Of a stretch of 64,000 nt of DNA, positions 55,295-64,000 are shown in pieces. This DNA comes from Alphaproteobacteria bacterium (GTDB lineage: Bacteria; Pseudomonadota; Alphaproteobacteria; Caulobacterales; Parvularculaceae), in contig JAUIMC010000012.1 of NCBI GenBank assembly GCA_030433215.1, positions 1 to 64,000 on the forward strand, in the 5' to 3' direction. A program made the position numbers and the translations under genes. Every line of letters starts with the position of its first letter. Within the stretch, counting starts at the first letter, position 1. The notes under the pieces were generated by a model, which was not told the origin of the DNA, did not search any database, and was given only the letters and a program-made list of their open reading frames with translations.

Positions 55295-56977
55295 TTACAT
55301 ATTCGGATAGTTCGGACCGCCGCCCCCCTCGGGCGTCGTCCAGACAATGTTCTGCGAGGGATCCTTGATATCGCAGGTTTTGCAGTGAACGCAGTTTTGC
55401 GCATTGATCTGAAAGCGCGGATCCGCGCCGCCCTCTTCTGTCACCACCTCATAAACCCCCGCCGGACAATAACGCTGCGCGGGCTCTGCATATTCAGGCA
55501 GATTAACGCTGATCGGGATTGAGGGATCTTTAAGTTTGAGGTGGGAAGGCTGGTCTTCTTCGTGATTAGTCGCGGAAAAAGACACATTGGTGAGCCGGTC
55601 GAACGTCGTCTCGCCATCGGGGCGCGGATAGTCGATCGGTTTGTGCTTGGCCGCCGGCTCCGTCGCCGCCGCATCCGTCTTGCCGTGCCCCAATGTCCCG
55701 AAAAAGGACAGGCCCGGCAGGATCGAATTCATCCACAGCTCGACGCCGCCAAGCGCAATCGCGCCAAGGCGGGTGCCGAATTTCGACCAGAGCGGCTTTA
55801 CGTTGCGCGCCTTGAAAAGTTCGGCCCGCACGGCTGATTTCTCATAGGCCTCTTCATAGGCTTCCAGCGTATCGCCTTCGCGGCCTGCCGTGACGGCGTC
55901 GTAGGCGGCTTCCGCCGCCATGATGCCGGTCAGCATGGCGTTGTGATTGCCCTTGATGCGCGGCACGTTGACGAAACCCGCCGAGCAGCCGATCAGCGCG
56001 CCGCCCGGGAAAGCGAGTTTCGGCACCGACTGATAGCCGCCTTCGGTGATGGCGCGCGAGCCGTAGGCGATGCGTTTGCCGCCCTCGAGAAGCTCCGCGA
56101 TCTCCGGATGGGTCTTGAATTTCTGAAACTCCCCATACGGATAAAGATAGGGGTTTTTATAGTTGAGGTGCACCACGAAGCCGAGGGCGATGGTGTTGTC
56201 GCTGTAGTGATAGAGGAATGAGCCGCCGCCGGTGTCGTCGTTCAACGGCCAGCCGAAGGAATGCTGCACATGACCGGGCCGCGATTTTTCCGGCGCGATC
56301 TCCCAGAGTTCCTTGAGGCCAATGCCGTATTTCTGCGGCTCTTTGCCTTCGTCGAGATTGTATTGCGCAATGAGCTGTTTGCCGAGCGAGCCGCGCACGC
56401 CTTCGGCGATCAGCACATATTTGCCGACCAGCTCCATGCCCGGCTCATAAGAGTCCTTCTTCTCGCCGTCCTTGCCGATTCCCATTTCGCCGACGACGAC
56501 GCCGCGTAAGGAACCGTCTTCGCGGAAGAGCGCCTGCGACGCCGCCATGCCGGGATAGATCTCGACGCCCATGCCTTCGGCCTGTTCGGCGAGCCAGCGG
56601 CAGACATTGCCCATGGAGACGATGTAGCAGCCATGGTTCTTGACCATGCCCGGCATGCCCCAGACGGGGAGCGAGACCGAACCGCTGGAGCCGAGAATCT
56701 TGAAGGCTTCCGAGGCGACGGGCGTGTCCACCGGCGCGCCCGGCAGGTCGCGCCAGTCCGGCAGCAGCGCATCGAGCCCCGACGGATCGAGCACCGCCCC
56801 GGAGAGAATATGCGCGCCCACTTCCGAGCCCTTTTCGACCACCACCACATTGATGTCGCCGCCGGTTTCCGCAGCGCGCTGTTTCAGCCGGATCGCCGCC
56901 GAAAGCCCCGCAGGCCCCGCGCCGACGATCACGACATCGAATTCCATGGATTCCCGTTCGGGCGCGTCACTGGTCAT
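55295..56977 (-). CDS. electron-transfer flavoprotein-ubiquinone oxidoreductase
   Basis: FDVVIVGAGPAGLSAAIRLKQ, GAHILSGAVLDP, C-terminal QRYCPAGVYEVV...FQINAQNCVHCKTCDIKDPSQNIVWTTPEGGGGPNYPNM. Confidence 0.95.
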   Translation of the reverse strand: MTSDAPERESMEFDVVIVGAGPAGLSAAIRLKQRAAETGGDINVVVVEKGSEVGAHILSGAVLDPSGLDALLPDWRDLPGAPVDTPVASEAFKILGSSGSVSLPVWGMPGMVKNHGCYIVSMGNVCRWLAEQAEGMGVEIYPGMAASQALFREDGSLRGVVVGEMGIGKDGEKKDSYEPGMELVGKYVLIAEGVRGSLGKQLIAQYNLDEGKEPQKYGIGLKELWEIAPEKSRPGHVQHSFGWPLNDDTGGGSFLYHYSDNTIALGFVVHLNYKNPYLYPYGEFQKFKTHPEIAELLEGGKRIAYGSRAITEGGYQSVPKLAFPGGALIGCSAGFVNVPRIKGNHNAMLTGIMAAEAAYDAVTAGREGDTLEAYEEAYEKSAVRAELFKARNVKPLWSKFGTRLGAIALGGVELWMNSILPGLSFFGTLGHGKTDAAATEPAAKHKPIDYPRPDGETTFDRLTNVSFSATNHEEDQPSHLKLKDPSIPISVNLPEYAEPAQRYCPAGVYEVVTEEGGADPRFQINAQNCVHCKTCDIKDPSQNIVWTTPEGGGGPNYPNM

Positions 56978-57111
56978 TTGCAGTCTTCTTCTCTTATGGC
57001 CTTTGCACTGATGCGGCCCCGTTTCTGGCAAAAATCACCCGGAAAAGCCATGATCGGCGCAATTGTTTTGCAGGAAGGCCCGGCGCGAAGACCGGGCGGG
57101 GAGCAAACGCC

Positions 57112-57750
57112 ATGATGACTGCCCTATTCGCCGCCCTTTGCGGGCTTTGCGTCGCATTGCTCTTATGGGCGGAAAACCGGGACCATCGCGCCCTCAAATG
57201 GGCCGCAAAGCCGGCCGCCTCCCTGTTTTTCGTCCTGACAGCCGTCAGCGCCGGCGCGTTCGACAGCGCCTACGGCCTGTGGGTGCTGGCCGCGCTGATC
57301 CTGTGCATGGCGGGGGACATCCTCCTGATCCCGGCTGGGGAAAAAACTTTTCTGGCGGGGATGGGCGCCTTCGGGGCGGGCCACGCCGCCTATATCGGCG
57401 CTTTTCTGAGCGGCGCTGCGGCGCCGGGAGTGCTGTTTTTCGCCGGGGCCGCCGGAATGACGGTGTTCGCTCTTCTTTCCATTCGCTGGTTGTGGCCGCA
57501 TCTCGGCGCGTTTCGCGGCCCCGTCGCCGCCTATACGGCGATTATCGCGGTCATGGTCGCGGCGAGCTTCCTCGCCCAACCGCCTTTGCAGACAGCGCCC
57601 GCCGCACTCGTGATCATCGGGGCCGCCGGCTTCGCCGTCTCCGATCTCGCCGTCGCCCGGGATCAGTTCGTCTCGGCGGGCTTTTTCAACAGGCTCTGGG
57701 GCTTGCCGCTCTATTACAGCGCGCAATTGCTGCTCGCGTCCTCGGTTTAG
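57112..57750 (+). CDS. lysoplasmalogenase (YhhN family) membrane protein
   Basis: 212 aa; LCMAGDILLIPAGEKTFLAGMGAFGAGHAAYIGAF, GFAVSDLAVARDQF. Confidence 0.85.
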   Translation: MMTALFAALCGLCVALLLWAENRDHRALKWAAKPAASLFFVLTAVSAGAFDSAYGLWVLAALILCMAGDILLIPAGEKTFLAGMGAFGAGHAAYIGAFLSGAAAPGVLFFAGAAGMTVFALLSIRWLWPHLGAFRGPVAAYTAIIAVMVAASFLAQPPLQTAPAALVIIGAAGFAVSDLAVARDQFVSAGFFNRLWGLPLYYSAQLLLASSV

Positions 57751-57772
57751 AACCTGCTAGACTGGCCTTCCC

Positions 57773-58615
57773 ATGAGCGAAGTCTCCGAAACAGACGCAG
57801 CCCGCGCGCTTTTGCGCTGGCATCTCGAAATGGGCGTCGACGAGATGGTCGCGCCCTCCCCCGCCGATTTTTACGCCTGGGCGCCGCCCCAGGCGGGCGA
57901 GCCAAGCGTTGACGGGCCCGCCAGACGCGGCCCGGCGCCGCGCCTCGGCGACGTGAAGGCCGAGGTTGAGGCCGCACCGCCCCCGCCGGACAACCAGGCG
58001 ATCTCCACGGATGAGGCGATCCGCGCGGCCGAGGCCGCCGCAGCTGCTTGCGACAGCTTCGAAGCGCTGGAAGCCGCGGTCAAAGCCTTCGAGGGCTGCC
58101 CCCTAAAGGCGGGCGCGAAGAACACGGTATTCACCGACGGGACCGTGGGCGCGGATTTGCTGGTCATTGGCGAAGCGCCGGGCCGCGACGAGGACCTGCA
58201 GGGCAAGCCTTTTGTGGGCCGGGCCGGCCAGCTCCTCGACCGGATGCTCGCCGCCATCGGCCGGTCTCGGACGGAGAACACTTTGATTTCAAACGTGATT
58301 TTCTGGCGCCCTCCGGCCAACCGGACGCCGACGGCGCTCGAAACGGCGGTCTGCCGGCCCTTCGTCGACCGGCTGATCGAGCTTACCGAGCCGAAAGCCG
58401 TCTTGATCGCCGGCGGCGCCCCCCTGCAGGCTCTTCTGGGCGTCACCGGCATCATGCGGGCAAGGGGCGTCTGGCGGGAGATCGAGACGGCCTCAGGGGC
58501 GCGTTTTCCGGCCCTGCCGACCTATCACCCGGCGTTTCTCCTGCGCCAGCCAGGGGGCAAGCGCCTTGCCTGGGCCGATCTTCAATCCCTCGAGCAGAAG
58601 TTAAAGGGGCGTTAA
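57773..58615 (+). CDS. uracil-DNA glycosylase (family 4-like)
   Basis: LVIGEAPGRDEDLQGKPFVGRAGQLLDRMLAAIG, NVIFWRPPANRTPT, LPTYHPAFLLRQPGGKRLAWADLQ. Confidence 0.92.
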   Translation: MSEVSETDAARALLRWHLEMGVDEMVAPSPADFYAWAPPQAGEPSVDGPARRGPAPRLGDVKAEVEAAPPPPDNQAISTDEAIRAAEAAAAACDSFEALEAAVKAFEGCPLKAGAKNTVFTDGTVGADLLVIGEAPGRDEDLQGKPFVGRAGQLLDRMLAAIGRSRTENTLISNVIFWRPPANRTPTALETAVCRPFVDRLIELTEPKAVLIAGGAPLQALLGVTGIMRARGVWREIETASGARFPALPTYHPAFLLRQPGGKRLAWADLQSLEQKLKGR

Positions 58616-58742
58616 CCGACATTACGATATTCTTAGGTGTAAAGTTCGGGGCGTTGGGATCATTTCCCATTTTTAAGATTTTCGCGGCGACAATCGCCGC
58701 GAGAGAGCCCGTGCAGACAACGCGCGGGGAAAGGGTCGAGTG

Positions 58743-60536
58743 ATGAGGGTCGTGCGCTGGATTGCGGGGATTTCCTTCCTGACGGCTATGGCTGCGCCGG
58801 TTCTCGCGGCGACGCCTGAAGCCGAGCCGGATGCGCCGCCGCCTGCCGCAGCATCCGAAGCCGTGATCGCGGAAGCCCCCGCACCCCCTTCCCTCCGTGT
58901 GCTGAACACCGCCGACGCCGCGCTTTACAAGGAAATTTTCGCGCTTCAGGAAGACGGCCGCTGGAACGAGGCGGACGCGAAGATCGCAGCCGTCGAGAAC
59001 GACATCCTGATGGGCTATGTCCAGTATCAGCGCTATATGCACCCCACGGATTATCGCTCGACCTTCAGCGAACTGAAGCGCTGGATGGCTTTTTACGCCG
59101 ATCATCCGGAAGCGGATAAAATCTATTCCCTCGCCCGCCGCCGCCAGCCCCGGGACCAGTCCGCGCCGGTGCGCCCGATCACGCGCAAATGGCGCTCCGA
59201 GCCAAGCAAGGATCTTCATCCCGAATTGCTCGAAGACTACGACAAGACAGGCGAGGCGCGCACCCGCCGCATCGAGGGTCGCGTGCGCTATCTGGCCAAC
59301 AAAGAACAGGCCCTCGTCGCGCAAAAGGAAATCGACGGCCATTTGCGCCGCGGGACCATCACGACGCGCCAATATGACCGCATGCGCTCCTGGATCGCCG
59401 CGAGCCTTTACTACCAGGGCTATGTGGATGCGGCGCAGGAAATCGCCCAAAGCGCCGCGGAGCGCAATGGCGACACCGCCGTGCTCGCCTACTGGATCGC
59501 CGGGTTGATCGAGTTCCGCGAGGGGGACCTTGCGACCGCCCATCGCCATTTCACCGCCATGGCGGCGGTTCCCTATCAGGAAGACTCGCTTCGCGCCGCC
59601 GCCGGCTTCTGGGCCGCGCGCACCGCGCTCGCCGCCGGCGCGCCCGCCGACGTGACGCCCAATCTCGAGATCGCGGCCGGCTATCCCTTCACCTTTTACG
59701 GACAGCTCGCCCTCGCCCAGCTTGGCCGCGCCTATGATTTCAACTGGGCGGCGCCGGAGCTGACGCAGGAAGAGTTCGAAAACCTGACGGAAGAGCAGCC
59801 GCGCATCCTCCGCGCAGTTGCGCTGGCCGAAGCCGGCCGTACGAGCGAGGCGGACATCGAACTGCGCTGGGCCAACGGCGCGATCGAAGACGAGATGACG
59901 AAACCGCTGCTCGCCATCGCCGTCGCGCTCGACCTCCCCGCCGCGCAAATCGACATCGCCCTTTCCCATGACGATCCCGCGCTGCAGGCCGGGCTCTTCC
60001 CGATCCCGCATTACACGCCCGATAGCGGCTTCCGGGTGGACCGCGCGCTTCTCTATGCGCTGATGCGCCAGGAATCGAAGTTCAAGACCGACGCCACGAG
60101 CCGCGTCGGCGCGCGCGGGCTCATGCAGCTGATGCCGCGCACGGCGAGCTATATCTCCGGCGACCGCTCCTTGCGCTACCGCTCGGGCCGCGACCGGCTT
60201 TACGACCCCTCCTACAATATGGAGCTCGGTCAGACTTATGTGGATCATTTGATGACCCGCTCGGTCGACGGCGACCTCTTCAATCTCGCCGCCGCCTATA
60301 ATGGCGGGCCGGGCAATTTGCGCCGCTGGCAGCGCGCGGTGGAGGTCGAGGACCCCTTGCTCTTTATCGAGAGCATTCCGAACCGCGAAAGCCGCGACTT
60401 TGTGGAAAAAGTGCTGACCAATTTCTGGGTCTACCGCGCCCGGCTGGGCCAGCCGGCGCCCTCGCGCGACAAGGTCGCCGCCGGCGAATTGCCGCTCTAC
60501 GAAGCCCTCGACCAGATCGCCGAGCAGGCGGAGTAA
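58743..60536 (+). CDS. lytic transglycosylase (soluble-type)
   Basis: Signal peptide; VDRALLYALMRQESKFKTDATSRVGARGLMQLMPRTASYISG, NMELGQTYVDHLM, LAAAYNGGPGNLRRWQ. Confidence 0.92.
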   Translation: MRVVRWIAGISFLTAMAAPVLAATPEAEPDAPPPAAASEAVIAEAPAPPSLRVLNTADAALYKEIFALQEDGRWNEADAKIAAVENDILMGYVQYQRYMHPTDYRSTFSELKRWMAFYADHPEADKIYSLARRRQPRDQSAPVRPITRKWRSEPSKDLHPELLEDYDKTGEARTRRIEGRVRYLANKEQALVAQKEIDGHLRRGTITTRQYDRMRSWIAASLYYQGYVDAAQEIAQSAAERNGDTAVLAYWIAGLIEFREGDLATAHRHFTAMAAVPYQEDSLRAAAGFWAARTALAAGAPADVTPNLEIAAGYPFTFYGQLALAQLGRAYDFNWAAPELTQEEFENLTEEQPRILRAVALAEAGRTSEADIELRWANGAIEDEMTKPLLAIAVALDLPAAQIDIALSHDDPALQAGLFPIPHYTPDSGFRVDRALLYALMRQESKFKTDATSRVGARGLMQLMPRTASYISGDRSLRYRSGRDRLYDPSYNMELGQTYVDHLMTRSVDGDLFNLAAAYNGGPGNLRRWQRAVEVEDPLLFIESIPNRESRDFVEKVLTNFWVYRARLGQPAPSRDKVAAGELPLYEALDQIAEQAE

Positions 60537-60555
60537 CGTCTCCGCGCGCCTCGCC

Positions 60556-61272
60556 TCAGCCGGCCACGAACAGGTGTCCGGCCATGCCCACCATGAAGCC
60601 GAGCACCGCGCCCAGCGAGGGATACCAGCTGCGCTCCAGCTTCGCCTGAGGGGCCACGTCACGGAACACCAGAAACACGATGCCCCCGGCGCAGAAGGTC
60701 ATGATCGTCCCGAGTAGCGGATGCTCCGGCGTGAACGCCGCATAGCCGAGAAAACCCCAGCCGATCCCGCTCAGCGCCGCCAGGGAGATCACCATCAGCG
60801 CATGCCGGCCAATGCCCGCCCGGTCGGACTGGTGCTTGATCTCGCGATAAGCGTTGAAGGCTTCGGGAATATTCTGCGCGGCGATGATCAGCGTCAGGAA
60901 CAGCGCTTCCTCATAGCTGCGGGTGATAATGGCGCCGACGACGATGGCCTCAGGCACGAAGTCAAGCAGCATGGCGAGAAGCTGTGACAGGGGCGTGCCG
61001 TGATTGGTGAAATAACGGTCGCAGGCCATGAACACGACCGCGCCGCCCGTAAAACTCGCAAGTGAGGCCCAGGCCGGCTGCAACGCCATGCCTTTCGGCA
61101 CCAAGACCAGCGACACCGCCGCAAGCAAGGCGCCGCCGCCAAAGGCGATCACGGCGTGACGGGTTTCGGAGCGCATCCAGGCCGGATGCACGCGCTCCCA
61201 ATGGCCGAGCGCGCCGCCGGCGATCGCCGACAGGGACGCAATCAGGAGCAGGATGAAAAGATCGAGAGCCAT
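60556..61272 (-). CDS. ZIP-like metal transporter family membrane protein
   Basis: 238 aa multi-TM; HAVIAFGGGALLAAVSLVLVPKGM, LLDFVPEAIVVGAIIT, LLGTIMTFCAGGIVFLVFRDVAPQAK. Confidence 0.7.
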   Translation of the reverse strand: MALDLFILLLIASLSAIAGGALGHWERVHPAWMRSETRHAVIAFGGGALLAAVSLVLVPKGMALQPAWASLASFTGGAVVFMACDRYFTNHGTPLSQLLAMLLDFVPEAIVVGAIITRSYEEALFLTLIIAAQNIPEAFNAYREIKHQSDRAGIGRHALMVISLAALSGIGWGFLGYAAFTPEHPLLGTIMTFCAGGIVFLVFRDVAPQAKLERSWYPSLGAVLGFMVGMAGHLFVAG

Positions 61273-61408
61273 GCGTTTCGGTCCTGACCCTTAAACGCCG
61301 AACCGCAGAGCTCGCAATAGCCAGGGGACATAAACCGGCAATAATGCTAGGGATTGGCGGGTATTGGCTCTGGCCGGCGCCGTCGGCCTTCACGCTCACG
61401 AGACTCTC

Positions 61409-61825
61409 ATGACCTCTTCTTCCAGTATCGATGCGGAAGGCGGCTGCCTGTGCGGGCGCATCCGCTATCGCGTCTCCGGCGCAATCGCGGAAAGCGGTTA
61501 TTGCCATTGCCGCACCTGCCAGCGCCAGTCCGGCGCGCCCGCCGTCGCCTGGTTTGCGCTCGCGCCCTCCGGCTTTTCCTATCTGAAGGGCGAGCCCGGC
61601 GTCTATCGCGCCTCGGATCATGCAAGCCGCGAGTTCTGCCGCGATTGCGGCGGCTATCTCGTATTCAGGGAAGACGATCCGAAGGAAACGCTGAGCGTCA
61701 ATACGGCGAGCCTGGACGATCCCGCCTTGGCGCCGCCGGAATGTCATATCTATTGCGAGAGCCGTATCCCGTGGTTCGACACCGCGGACGATCTGCCGAG
61801 ATTTGAGCGCGGGCCGCTGCCGTAG
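61409..61825 (+). CDS. GFA (glutathione-dependent formaldehyde-activating enzyme-like) family protein
   Basis: GGCLCGRIRYRVSGAIAESGYCHCRTCQRQSGAPAVAWFAL, REFCRDCGGYLVF. Confidence 0.9.
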   Translation: MTSSSSIDAEGGCLCGRIRYRVSGAIAESGYCHCRTCQRQSGAPAVAWFALAPSGFSYLKGEPGVYRASDHASREFCRDCGGYLVFREDDPKETLSVNTASLDDPALAPPECHIYCESRIPWFDTADDLPRFERGPLP

Positions 61826-61834
61826 CAGGCCCGC

Positions 61835-62806
61835 TTACTCCATTCCCATGACGCCCATGATCGCCGGTCCGAGAATGACGGCGAAGAGAACCGGCAGGAA
61901 GAAGCCGATCATCGGCACGGTGAGTTTCGGCGGCAGCGCGGCGGCTTTCTTTTCCGCTTCCTGCATGCGCATGTCGCGGCTTTCCTTGGCCATGACGCGC
62001 AGGGACTGGCCGAGGGGCGTGCCGTATTTTTCCGACTGCACCAGCGCCGTAACGACGCCCCTGACGGCGTCGAGCCCGGTGCGCTCAGCGAGGTTGATAT
62101 AGGCCTGTTTGCGTTCCTGGAGATAAGAGAGTTCCGCCGTCGTCAGCCCCAGCTCTTCCGCGAGCTCGGGACAGTTCGGCCCGACCTCGTCGCCGACTTT
62201 CTGGAAGGCGGCTTCGATGGACATGCCCGATTCAACGCAGATCAGCAGCAGGTCGAGCGCGTCCGGCCAGAATTCCTGAATTTTCTGCTGTCGCTTGGAG
62301 ACCGCATTCGAGATGTAGATGTTCGGCAGATAAAAGCCGAGGAAAAAGCCGCCCATGGTGGCGAGCAGACGGCCGAAGCTGTCCAGTTCGAAACCGTCAA
62401 GCAGGTAAACATAAACGCCGGTGATGATCGCCACCACGAAAGGTAGGCCGAGACGCGCGGCCATGAAGGTGAAGACCGGGCCCTGACCGCGATAGCCGGC
62501 CATCATCAGTTTCTTGCGCGCCGAGTCCGCATCGAACACTTCGAGCAGCTTCAGGCTTTCCACGACTTCCTTGATCGCGCCCTGCGGGCTCGTATTGCGA
62601 AGGCCCTTGGTCTTTTTCGCCAGCGATTCGCGCTGCTGCTTGCGCAGGTTCTCGCGATAACTGCCGACAGACTTCATCCGCTCCTTGAGCTTGTCTTTCA
62701 CCAGCAGCGGCTCGAGCACTGTGTACAGCGTCGCAATCGCCGCCAGGGAAACCAGCGCAGCGATCTGGAAAGAGCGGTCGGTTATGGCGTTAACGAGCGC
62801 TTCCAT
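61835..62806 (-). CDS. tadC: Tad pilus type II secretion F-like protein TadC
   Basis: 323 aa; LPNIYISNAVSKRQQKIQEFWPDALDLLLICVESGMSIEAAFQKV, RTGLDAVRGVVTALVQSEKYGTPLGQSLRVMAKESRDMRMQEAEKKAAALPPKLTVPMIGFFLPVLF. Confidence 0.92.
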   Translation of the reverse strand: MEALVNAITDRSFQIAALVSLAAIATLYTVLEPLLVKDKLKERMKSVGSYRENLRKQQRESLAKKTKGLRNTSPQGAIKEVVESLKLLEVFDADSARKKLMMAGYRGQGPVFTFMAARLGLPFVVAIITGVYVYLLDGFELDSFGRLLATMGGFFLGFYLPNIYISNAVSKRQQKIQEFWPDALDLLLICVESGMSIEAAFQKVGDEVGPNCPELAEELGLTTAELSYLQERKQAYINLAERTGLDAVRGVVTALVQSEKYGTPLGQSLRVMAKESRDMRMQEAEKKAAALPPKLTVPMIGFFLPVLFAVILGPAIMGVMGME

Positions 62807-62810
62807 GGAT

Positions 62811-63803
62811 CTAAACCTTGATCTGCGTCATCTTCTTCATCACGAAAATGCCGGTGCTCATCCAAAGCCCCGCGCCGATCAGAATGAAGTTGCCGACTTT
62901 CGTCGCAAACAGGGGCACCAGATAATCCGGCGATGAAAGGTGCACGGCGCCCGCCACCAGGAAGGGCAGCGAGCCGATAATCCAGGCGGAAGCCTTCGCT
63001 TCAGATGACAGCGCCTTGATCTTGCCCTCCATCAGCTTGCGCGAACGCAGGACGGCGCCAAGGTTGCCGAGCGCTTCTGCAAGGTTGCCGCCCGTCTTTT
63101 GCTGGATCATCAGAACGATGCCGAAGAAGTTGACCTCCTGCAGCGGCATGCGTTCATACATGCGCTCGAGCGCCTGCTCCAGGGAAAGGCCGACGCGAAT
63201 GCCTTCGACCAACATGTGAAATTCGTCGCAGACAGGGCGCGGCGCCTCGCGCGCAATGATTTTCAGACATTCATTGACCGGCAGGCCGGTCTTCACGCCG
63301 CGGACAATAACGTCGATGGCGTTTGAAAATTCGTCGACGAATTTTTTCTGGCGACGGGCCCGCAGGAAGTTCAGGACCCAGCGCGGAAAACCGAAACCGC
63401 CGACCAGCAGCAAAAGCCCGCTGATCCAGGGCTGCTGCCCGGAAACGACGCCGATCAGCCCGAAAACAGCCGCGAGAATGACGCTGGCGATATAGAAATG
63501 CTTTCGTTTGATCGGCAGGCCCGCCTGTTCGAGCATCTGGTCCATCGACAGGCGGCGCTTTTTCTTGAGATTCTTGGTCTTATTATCGATCGCAGCGAGC
63601 GATTCAGCGAGCTTCTTGCGGCGCTCCTTGTTCTGCGCTTCGGCATTGGGGCCGCCGGCGCGTTTCACCGCCTTGGCCGCATTCATTTCCTCAACGCGGC
63701 GCTTGGTCTTGTCTTTCTGGTTGGGCGCAAGCAACACGAAAGCGAGCGCGCCAAAACAGACGAGCCCCAGAACCAGAACAAGAATGATCTGCTGCTGATC
63801 CAT
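62811..63803 (-). CDS. tadB: Tad pilus type II secretion F-like protein TadB
   Basis: 330 aa; RQKKFVDEFSNAIDVIVRGVKTGLPVNECLKIIAREAPRPVCDEFHMLVEGIRVGLSLEQALERMYERMPLQEVNFFGIVLMIQQKTGGNLAEALGNL. Confidence 0.92.
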   Translation of the reverse strand: MDQQQIILVLVLGLVCFGALAFVLLAPNQKDKTKRRVEEMNAAKAVKRAGGPNAEAQNKERRKKLAESLAAIDNKTKNLKKKRRLSMDQMLEQAGLPIKRKHFYIASVILAAVFGLIGVVSGQQPWISGLLLLVGGFGFPRWVLNFLRARRQKKFVDEFSNAIDVIVRGVKTGLPVNECLKIIAREAPRPVCDEFHMLVEGIRVGLSLEQALERMYERMPLQEVNFFGIVLMIQQKTGGNLAEALGNLGAVLRSRKLMEGKIKALSSEAKASAWIIGSLPFLVAGAVHLSSPDYLVPLFATKVGNFILIGAGLWMSTGIFVMKKMTQIKV

Positions 63804-63815
63804 GCGCCGCCTCTC

Positions 63816-64000
63816 TTAGTCCGCCGCCGCGTCGAGCGCGCCGGCCAGCTCGGCTTCCTTGCCGTAATACCGGGCGCGATCCCAGAACGCCGGTCGCGCG
63901 ATCCCGGTGGATTTATGCTTGCCGACGATTTTGCCGTCGGCGTCCTCGCCATCCATGTCGTAGATGAAGAGATCCTGGGTGATGATGGTGTCGCCTTCGG
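63816..64000 (-). CDS. cpaF: CpaF/TadA ATPase, C-terminal end (runs off window end)
   Basis: Minus translation ...EGDTIITQDLFIYDMDGEDADGKIVGKHKSTGIARPAFWDRARYYGKEAELAGALDAAAD*; matches the CpaF C-terminus. Confidence 0.85.
   Translation of the reverse strand, partial: EGDTIITQDLFIYDMDGEDADGKIVGKHKSTGIARPAFWDRARYYGKEAELAGALDAAAD

Noticed and set aside
58452-60662. 736-aa minus-strand ORF
   Set aside because: Antisense to the UDG 3' end and the lytic transglycosylase, both well supported; no protein motifs.
61835-64000. Tad genes as a novel secretion system
   Set aside because: TadC, TadB and the CpaF C-terminus are in the standard Tad/Flp pilus order; nothing unusual is visible in the truncated locus.

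Overview
This 64 kb window looks like high-GC alphaproteobacterial chromosome. The support is CpdR next to an N-formylglutamate amidohydrolase and a tRNA-Val, DUF2794, an IbpA-like small heat-shock protein, and Tad pilus genes. It is mostly densely packed core and metabolic genes. I saw no phage, IS element, CRISPR array or rRNA. Main blocks: (1) 0-7 kb, a divergently transcribed cluster with a CaiB-type CoA-transferase, a citryl-CoA lyase/citrate synthase-fold protein, two different MetE-like (COG0620) zinc methyltransferase paralogues flanking an unfamiliar HTH + SAM-binding-like protein, an NTF2/SnoaL protein and an MFS transporter. This is the best candidate here for an undescribed pathway. 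(2) 7-11 kb, a stand-alone LigD-type polymerase and a translationally coupled ATL/DJ-1 pair. (3) 11.6-19.8 kb, a minus-strand acyl-CoA degradation operon with two tandem acyl-CoA dehydrogenases. (4) 20-31 kb, assorted genes, including a probable ROSE RNA thermometer before hsp20 and a probable alpha-r8/suhB (mmgR-like) sRNA at about 29641-29724 with PhaR/AniA-like operators on its promoter. (5) 31-57 kb, housekeeping genes (tRNA-Val, rsmB, hisS, pgi, dsbD, sppA-like, ispB, ispE, ETF-QO) with a small family of double-hairpin intergenic repeats. (6) 57-64 kb, UDG, lytic transglycosylase, a ZIP-like transporter, and tadC/tadB plus the 3' end of cpaF running off the edge. All family calls come from reading motifs in the translations. 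No database search was run.
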